NCBI GenBank assembly: GCA_032358165.1
Contig: JAALGY010000062.1
Location: forward strand, 124,001-188,000
Reading direction: 5' to 3'
DNA from: Diplosphaera chodatii
Lineage: Eukaryota > Chlorophyta > Trebouxiophyceae > Prasiolales > Stichococcaceae
Length of the DNA stretch: 64,000 nt
Shown here: piece after piece, positions 56,827 to 64,000 of the stretch
How positions within the stretch are numbered: the stretch's first letter is position 1
Layout: each line of letters opens with the position of its first letter
Program-made: the position numbers and the translations under genes
Notes under the pieces: model-generated
Told to the model about the DNA's origin: nothing
Seen by the model: only the letters and a program-made list of their open reading frames with translations
Databases searched by the model: none

Positions 56827-59800
56827 TCACCAGACGTCCCGCTGGTACCGCCCCTCATCCGCCAGCCGCTGCACGTACGCCTCCGCCTCGCCATCACTGC
56901 AGGGCTTCTGCGCCGCCACCAGCGCAATCAGCGCCCGGTGCACGTCCTTCGCCATGTGCTTGGCGTCTCCGCACACGTACACGCTGCCGCCGCCCTCGTC
57001 TATGTGCCGCCATACCTCCCCTGCAACAGAGACCGACCTTGCGTTTTGGCACCCGTCGTCCATGTATCGCTCGACCACCTGACAAGCAGCCCCGGCCGGT
57101 GGTGAGATCTGGACACGTGAGAGCAGGTTGGACAATGGGCCATGGGCATGGTCAGTCAGTTTGCATGTCTCATGCAGCACCTGCGAGCTCTGCCATGCGG
57201 TGCTGCACGTAGGTCTTCGGCGTGGTGTGCCGCGAGAATGCGACCTCCAGGCGGGTGAGGGTCCCGGCGGCCTCGAAGCCTCGCAGCTCGTCCTCGTAGA
57301 TGAAGTCGTGCTGCGGGCGCCGGCAGCCGAAGAACAGCAGCGCCGGGCCCAGCTGCTGCTGCTGCCTGGCGGCCGCCTCCCGCTCCTGCGGAGTGTGCAT
57401 AGTGTGCTTGTAGGCCTGTGTTTGTGGATGCTGCTGATGGACACACAGGAGCTATACACGCAAAGTAGGCTTTACTTCCACTTCTGAGTGCCAACTCATG
57501 ATCAGCGGACGTCTCCAATGCAGTTGTTATCGTAGCCGTGTAGCTCCGAGCTCCGAGTCTGATTTCGAACTTGCAGGGATGCTCTGGAATGTGTGTTGCA
57601 GACTCATGCTGCTGAGACTGGCACCTGCAGGAAGGCGCGATAGGGGGCGAGGCCGGTGCCGGGGCCGATCATGACGAGCGGCGAGGCCATGGCGCGCGGC
57701 AACTTGAAGCCCGACCGCCGCACGAATACCGGCACCTTGCCACCTGCAGTCCAGTTGACCGAGCACACGCTCACATAAAGGCCTTCCATGTATACGCACT
57801 GTTGATACCTTTTCGGAGCCACAACCAGGGTCCTTTGCACGACCAGTACCACGACACGCAGCCCATACTTCACGTGTAGGTGAGCTGGTCACCGATGGGC
57901 AGGCGCCCCAGCCAGGTGGAGGCGACGCCATTGTGCACCCGCCCGGTGCCCTTGGGCTCCCGGATCACGGAGCAGGTGACGTGCACGGCGCGCGGGTGCG
58001 CCTTGGGCGAGCTGCTGATGCTGTAGAAGCGGGGCTGCAGCGGCTTGGCCACCGCGCCGAAAAAGGCGCCTGCAGGGTGGGAGCACCTTCGGGCAATCAT
58101 GGTTGGACTCCCAACACAGCAGCCCGCAGCCAGCCTGCCGCCCTGCTTCCTGCAACCTTTGGCGCCAGAGGCCTCGGCTCCCATAGCACCTACTGTGCTC
58201 AAGGCAGGCGAGGGGCAGTGCTGCTGAGCTGGTGGGCTACGGCACAATGCCCACATACCTAGGGGCGGCTTGGCCGAGGGGAACTCCTGCATGGCCTCCA
58301 GCAGGGTGCGGCCCGGGGCGACGGCCCACGCCTGGAAGTCCGCCTTGCCATCGGGCGACGCCTGAGCATAAAGGACGTCCGTGAGCACTTGATGGCAACA
58401 TGAGTGTCACTGCTGCAGTGTGTGCATGTTTGAAAACCTGGCAGGTCGGCAGCAGCTGTGAATCCAAGACACAAACAGCTCCAGTGGAACATACTGAGTG
58501 CTGAGACGTGGTCTGTGTGCGTATGACAGTAGCTCAACAGTCAAGACTTTGGCCCCCACCAGGAAGCGCAGCCGCGCCGCCTGCTGCGGGTCGCCCGCAA
58601 AGGCCGCGAGCGCCTCCAGCGCCCCCCGGTGCACGGGCGCCAGCACGTCCGCGTGCCTTGCCAAAGCGCTACGCAGCGAGGTGGGACCTGCACAGTGCTT
58701 CAGAGGTAGACGTCAGCTGTTGTGATGAGATGATGCTTCGCAATCAGAGGTACGGCCAGCTGGCAGCAGCGTTGGCGAGCGGGTCTGCGCCATGGTGCTG
58801 CAGCCACCGCAAGGTCCAAACACAACAGAGTGTCGACAGCCTCCATAGCATTCGAGGTCCACACCTGGGAAGGGCGGCGACAGCTGCTGCGGGTTGCCGG
58901 GCGGCAGCCGCAGGCTGAAGACGGTGTCGAGCGGCAGCCCCAGCGCCGCTGCCGCCGCTGCAACCGTCTCCTCGCTGTTCTCTGGGAATACCGCCACATG
59001 GTCGCCAGTGTCATACTGCACCTGCACAGGGCTCATGCGAAATGACCCTTTGTGCAGGCCAGCTGAGGAGCGCAAACATGGAATGATAGGGTCTGGCTGC
59101 TGGTGCCAACTCCGAGAGGTGTTGGCGTTGACAGCTGTGCACGGCATGCGGCGTGTGCGACTTGCACAGCGGGCTGGCAGCTGACCTGGCTGCTGCCCAG
59201 GTCCAGCTCTGCGTGCAGGCAGGAGCGCTCCGAGCCCGGCTGGTGCAGCTCCCGGCGTGCGATCAGCGTGGCCTCGTAGGGGTTGTGGCTGTCCGCCCCG
59301 CTGCCGTTGCCCTGCAGCCAGGAGGACTGGCTGTGCTGTGAAGAACTCAAGATGCCTCGTACACATACGCTTGACTCCCGCACGAATGAGGACGGGGGGC
59401 TCGTTTCTGGGCTTGCCTGTTTCACTCGCCCTGGAGGCAGAAGGCCCTGGTCGGGACTGCATGCAGGCGCCGGACCATGCGGTGCAGGCAGCACACGCGC
59501 TCGGCGGCACACTCTTCGCACCCACCTGCAGCAGGCTGTCCGCCTCCCGCGCCGCGGCGCCGACGAGCACGTCCGCCTCGTAGGCGGGCACCGCCTCGGG
59601 GGACATGGAGAGCCGGCGGCCCTGCAGCAGCTCGTCGCCGTCCTGCGGAATCAGGCGGGCGCACTCCAGTGACACACCGCTTCTTGTTGCTGCCAGATGC
59701 TGGTGCCGGCACCTTTGTGAAGTCCTGCCGACAGCGACATGACGACATCGACCCACTCACAAACTCCTGATCTCTCAATCACCCACACTGTCTGGTGTCG

Positions 59801-61039
59801 GATACCATCTCGTGAGAGGAGGCACACACCTTGGGCACGGCCACCAGCGGCGAGGCGTCGAGGCCCTCCAGCAGCAGCGCCTGCCATGCGTCGAAGTCGG
59901 CGTCGATGTCGTCGTCGTCGTCGCCGTCGCCCCGGGCGCACAGGGGCGTGGCGCCCAGCGCCGCCAGCGCCTTGTGCATGCGCTTGCCCACGGCCGCAAA
60001 GTGCTCGTACTGCTTGTTGCCCAGGCCGAACACGCCATACGTCAGGCCCTGTTGGTCAGGCAGGAAACACGGTTCAAGATATAGCAGTGCAACGTGTGAG
60101 CTCACAAGCATCCGGCAGCCATCGAGCAGTCGTTGCTCCTCAACTGCACTGGGTCCAGCAGGCTCTCTCTAAGACACCGTTGTACGATACCAACCGGCTG
60201 CAAGCAGGTGACCCAGCAGGTAGGTATGTTCTCCCCAGCCTCGCCTTCAGCATCGCGTCGTCGCCGACGCCGTTGTCGGCGTCGTCCGCCGCCTTCGTGA
60301 GCCAGGAGTAGAAGTCGGCGGCGTTGTCCGTCGGCTCGCCGTCGCCGTAGGTCGCCATCAGGAAGATGACGCCCTCCTCCTGGGCGAGCCGCGCCTGCCC
60401 GCTGTACGTCTCGATGTCCTCCGTCACGAAGTCGGTGCCGTCGCCGTACCGCAGCAGCAGCGCGGACCTGTGCAGGGGCAGCGCCGTCACGTCGGCAGGC
60501 TGCCATGGGGCGGGCAGCCGCGGCCAGCTTCTCATCTGCACACCATGACGTTGCAGGACAGCAGACGAGCTCAAGGGAGCCTCTTGAACTGCAGTCGAAC
60601 TCGAGCGCTTTTCGTCACCTGAGCTGCTTGGCAAAGCGCTCTGCAGTGCCAGTCTGCGTGCCGAACAGGATGCGGATGACCGGCTTCCCCGCTGCTTCGC
60701 CGTTCAGCTGGCTGTGCGCCACACCGTTCGCTGTGACAAATGAGCCATCGCCAACGTCCTTTCTGCGCGACCTGCAAGGCGCTAGCTGAAGGGTAAAGGC
60801 CTGTGGACTGGACGCAGACAGCATGCGCAACCGTGGGCGCATGACAAAGCCTGGCACCGGATCAACTGTGGCAGGTAAGACTCTATTGATATACAACTTG
60901 AAGGCTACGGGCACCTGATGAGCAGCAGCGCAAGGCACAGCACCACCAAAATGGCAGAGGCCAGCCCCAGAGCAGGAACAAATGGCCGGTCTGCAAGCAC
61001 CAGCAGCTCGCTCCAGTCTGACGAGCTGGCCATCACCAT
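56827..61039 (-). CDS. CPR: NADPH-cytochrome P450 reductase
   Basis: Passes electrons from NADPH through FAD and FMN to P450 enzymes at the ER. Thirteen exons, in coding order 60915-61039, 60619-60771, 60245-60467, 59830-60048, 59526-59642, 59186-59311, 58865-59021, 58560-58687, 58259-58361, 57893-58069, 57625-57743, 57181-57385, 56827-57020, give 681 residues, the family's normal length. A membrane anchor lies near residues 15-40 ([19 protein letters not shown]). The FMN domain has [31 protein letters not shown] and [13 protein letters not shown]; the FAD domain has [22 protein letters not shown] and [12 protein letters not shown]; the NADPH site has [16 protein letters not shown] and [14 protein letters not shown]. 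It ends RYQRDVW, the classic aromatic C-terminus. In-frame ATGs at 61039 and 61033; an upstream ATG at 61141 is also in frame. The intron at 60244 uses a GC donor. Confidence 0.95.
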
Positions 61040-61764
61040 GCAATCAGATAGACTCAAGAGTTCGACGCTACTCAAACATTCCCATTCCCTGCCAACTCGA
61101 GCATGAATGAGGTTGATGAAGTTGGACAGGCTGCCTGCCACCCATTCGAAAGGCCGTCAATCAAGTTAAACTTGGTATGACAGCGCTCGTCGACTGAAAG
61201 CAACTGCTGACGGTCCTAGTGCTGCATCCGCGCGTCGCAATGCTGTGACGCCGCACACAGAGGTGCAGTGACTTGTCCCGCTGGCAATGGCCTGAGAATG
61301 CCACGTTGTCATGAGTCACGAACTGGTGCAGATGCCCAACTAGCCAGCTCCAACACAGATGCAGCCTCATATAGCTCACTAGTTGTATCGACGTCCTTGC
61401 TGAAAGCTGCCATCTTCTCTACAAAGGTATATGATTGACAAACAGCTTAACAGCCTCTGAATTCTCAGCACCTCAGCACCGCTGGCAGTAGGTGCGTGTT
61501 GTTGATCAATAGTGTGTATGCTGCATCCTCTACATCACACTCCCGGCTTGTATACAGATAGTCCACCGACCGTACCACGGGCTGCAGGCTCTGAGTGTCT
61601 GCGGCATCTACCATCTGATGTCACTGCCGCTAAGCTCGCCAATACGCTCTGCCAGCCGGAATGCCGTCGCGGTAGCCTTCATGCTCTCCTGGAGACTACA
61701 GCCGCCAGACTCTGTTTGCTGCCATCTTCTGTCTGCATGCCGCTCACATGTAGGCTCGTACGTT
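61040..61764 (-). other. Region between the LPA1-like gene's 3' end and the P450 reductase start
   Basis: Both neighbours run leftward, so this is the 3' UTR of the LPA1-like gene followed by the reductase promoter. The reductase frame stays open to an ATG at 61141, so its protein could begin there. No other exon was seen. Confidence 0.55.
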
Positions 61765-63962
61765 TCAGCCTCTGTCAGGTGCCAGGCTGCTGATACGGGC
61801 GCTGCCGGCACTGCCCCCGCCCAACCCCTCTGGATCCGACCCCTCTGTGCCGCTGTCGGCAACCGAGCCGACCTGCGGCAGGAGCACGGGGTGGTGCATG
61901 ATCCTCATGATGCAAGGGGCTCAAGCCCCTGTTACGGCCAGTGCCAGCGCTCATGGCCTCGTTCGAGCTTGCTCACACCCTCCGCGACACGCACCTCAGT
62001 GCTCCAGCCGAAGTTGGCCGCTGCCTCAGAGCCGTCAGCCGACCGATACTGCGACTCTAGGTCGGCGTCAGTGTCTGCAGCCGAGCTGCCGCCACCGATT
62101 GAGACGCCTGCACAAAGGTAGCAATGCTCGGCCTCGGTACAGGTCCGCAGGCGTGAAGCGCTAAACCTCGCCAGAGACAGGCAAGCGAGAGATGTAGCCG
62201 GGCGCTGCCAGCGATGCCACACAGGCTTGATGTCCTCGAAACCCTGCAGCATGTCCGCCGCGCTGCACCTGAGTGGCTGCTGCGCTCCACGCCCCAGGGG
62301 GGGTCCAGCCCCAGGCGGGGCGACGCGCCGCTGGCGCTGCGGGCGGCGAACGAGAACGCCCGCCGCTGGCCGCGCCGGCGGGCGGGCGCCGGCGGCGGCG
62401 CCGGCGGGTGCGGCGCGCGCTGGTGGAAGCTGTGGAAGCCGGGGGGCATGCTGGCCGCCGCCGCCGCGACCACCTCGGGCGCGGGCGGGCTGCCGGGCGG
62501 GGACTGCGGCGGCAGGTCGCTCGCCGGGCTCCCGCCCGACCCGGGGCTGCTGTGCGCGTCGCCGCCGCCCAGGCCGGGGCCCGGCGCTGCTGCGTCCGCA
62601 AAGTGCGCGTGGCGGGCGACCCTGCCGCCGCCGTTGCTGAGCCGCGACCTGGCCGGCTGCACAGCCGCTGCCGACTTCATCGACCCTGCTGAGCTGACAC
62701 GGCCTGGCGCGGCATCCTTGGCAGGGGGGTGGTCTCGTTGCCTCGGGCTGCCCTGCTGCTGCTGATGTTCAGAGGCCTCTGGCCGCAGGGTGGCAGCTGT
62801 GGCATCGTTGCTGTCCGACGGCTGCCGAAGCAGGACGGAGACGTTGCCGTTGCTGCGGCTGCCTCCGCTCTGTGTGCCCTGCCTGTGTGCGCCGCCTCCG
62901 CCCGCCTCCTGCTGCCGCCTGCTGCTGGGCTGCGCCAGCGGCTGGCCCTCGCGCAGCGGCGGCATGGTGGCCGACAGCCGCAGGCCCGCCAGGGACGGCG
63001 GCGTCCGGCCCTGCAGCAATGACGCAACCATGTCTGTGGATGCCTGCCGCTTCGGTCTCACGAGCGCCCAGACAGCAGCAGCATGCCGCCTCAGCCGCAG
63101 CAGCTCCCATGTTGCTGTGTGCCCATTTGGAGCATCCCATGAGGCCATTCAGACAGCCGAGACTAGTCATAAACATAGAGATATATATCGGAAAATCAGA
63201 ATTTGTGGGCATGCGAGGGGAGTTGCAGGGCACCTGGCTCTTCCGGCGGATCAGCTGCAGCATGTCCTTGGAGGACCAGGTGCTGCCGCGCACGGCCGCA
63301 AACTCCGCGGCCACCGCGCGGGCCGTGCCGTTGTGCGGGTCCAGGAACGGCTCCCCCTGCAGCGTTCCCGTCAGAAACTTTAGGTGTCACGTGCAGAGTT
63401 ATGCAGTCGTCTCCCCGTCAAGGTCTCCCTCAAGGTGGCCTGCGCTACAGAGACACCGGCGACCACAGGCGGAGGCCAGGCCGCTGCATGCGCGCAGACG
63501 CCTGCACGCATAGAGCTGCATGCATACAAAACCCGAAACCCTGCCCCCGTGTGCTGCCCCACCTGCGCGCGCCGGCGCAGGGCGCCAGTCAGCGTCGCGT
63601 GGATCGCCGCCACGCTGCGGTCCACGTTGGTGTTGTCCACCTTGGGGACGCTGTGCCGGTCCGCCCGCCGCACCAGGTACTCCTGCACGGGGGGTCACCC
63701 CGCCAGCTGTCGGCATGCGAGCACCCCGAGCATCACTGGTGCCGCCCTCTGCCATCCGCCCCGCCGAATTCAGGTCTGTTCAGGGGTTGCCACAGGGGTT
63801 GTGTGCATCTACCCTGCTACTACGCTATCTACCCTGCTACTGCGCCTCGGCACCTGGATGGCGCGGATGTTGCGGATGTACTTGATGTACCGGTTGCCGG
63901 CCGGGTCCAGCGTCATGTGCTTCGCCCGCACGGCGAAGCGCTCCCGGTGCTTCGCCTCATTG
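61765..63962 (-). CDS. LPA1-like / 2-phosphoglycerate kinase-related P-loop protein, C-terminal part (5' end outside window)
   Basis: Six exons in coding order: 63854-63962, 63563-63682, 63234-63356, 62269-63010, 61977-62107, 61765-61872. The first visible exon starts at an acceptor, so the N-terminal P-loop kinase part lies beyond the right edge. The conserved block [14 protein letters not shown]...[14 protein letters not shown], then [41 protein letters not shown] and [14 protein letters not shown], closely follows plant LPA1 (low phytic acid 1) proteins, which are 2-phosphoglycerate kinase homologues linked to phytate levels. A Ser/Pro/Gly-rich disordered region of about 250 residues and an acidic tail follow, as in plant members. 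The last two exons rest only on splice consensus and frame. If 61977 is not a donor, the frame ends at 61932 instead. Confidence 0.82.
63807..63846. repeat. Short direct repeat, 20-base period
   Basis: ATCTACCCTGCTACTACGCT is followed at once by ATCTACCCTGCTACTGCGCC. It lies in an intron of the LPA1-like gene. Confidence 0.85.
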
Positions 63963-64000
63963 CTGCACAGGGAGCGCCGGGGTCAACTTTTCAACTGCAT

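Noticed and set aside
1..64000. Bacterial or viral origin, operons, CRISPR arrays, insertion sequences
   Set aside because: Every recognised gene is eukaryotic and spliced; no regular repeat-spacer array, transposase or ribosome-binding pattern was seen. I also found no tRNA or rRNA gene by eye, though a covariance-model search would be needed to exclude tRNAs.

Overview
This is nuclear DNA from a eukaryote, most likely a chlorophyte green alga. The genes are GC-rich and broken into many short exons. Splice sites are mostly GTGCG/GTGAG donors and TGCAG/CGCAG acceptors. Several 3' ends carry TGTAA, the usual green-algal polyadenylation signal. Short CCCTAAA (plant-type telomere) units lie in introns, and the gene set (TPLATE, an ALN-type allantoinase, an LPA1-like protein, a TGA-type bZIP with a DOG1 domain) is that of the green lineage. 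I cannot fix the genus. I rebuilt the genes by hand from reading frame, splice-site phase and remembered family motifs, with no computed alignments; every junction reported inside a gene keeps the frame.

Layout. 1-3810 (+): 3' part of a TPLATE-like coat subunit. 4687-5569 (+): a small four-helix membrane protein I do not recognise. 6454-10801 (-): allantoinase, 13 exons. 12169-13649 (+): 2H-type cyclic nucleotide phosphodiesterase. 14393-21535 (+): SMP plus C2 lipid-transfer/tether-type protein, 20 exons. 22745-28607 (+): COG8. 29041-35743 (-): PrimPol with a very long disordered N-terminal part. 36429-45906 (+): TGA-type bZIP with DOG1 domain, 18 exons, divergent from PrimPol. 45907-49467: 3.5 kb in which I can support no gene. 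49468-52395 and 53170-56290 (+): a tandem pair of paralogous secreted proteins, each apparently with two alpha/beta-barrel (ABM-like) repeats. 56827-61039 (-): NADPH-cytochrome P450 reductase, 13 exons. 61765-63962 (-): 3' part of an LPA1/2-phosphoglycerate-kinase-related protein that runs off the right edge.

The genes do not form one pathway. Three serve membrane traffic or contact (TPLATE, SMP-C2, COG8); the rest are single metabolic, DNA-replication or regulatory genes, as expected of an ordinary nuclear region. The most interesting items are the tandem secreted pair of unknown function, the high share of GC-AG introns (9 of about 128), repeated small duplications at exon edges, the long disordered inserts in PrimPol, and an AT-rich block inside an allantoinase intron.
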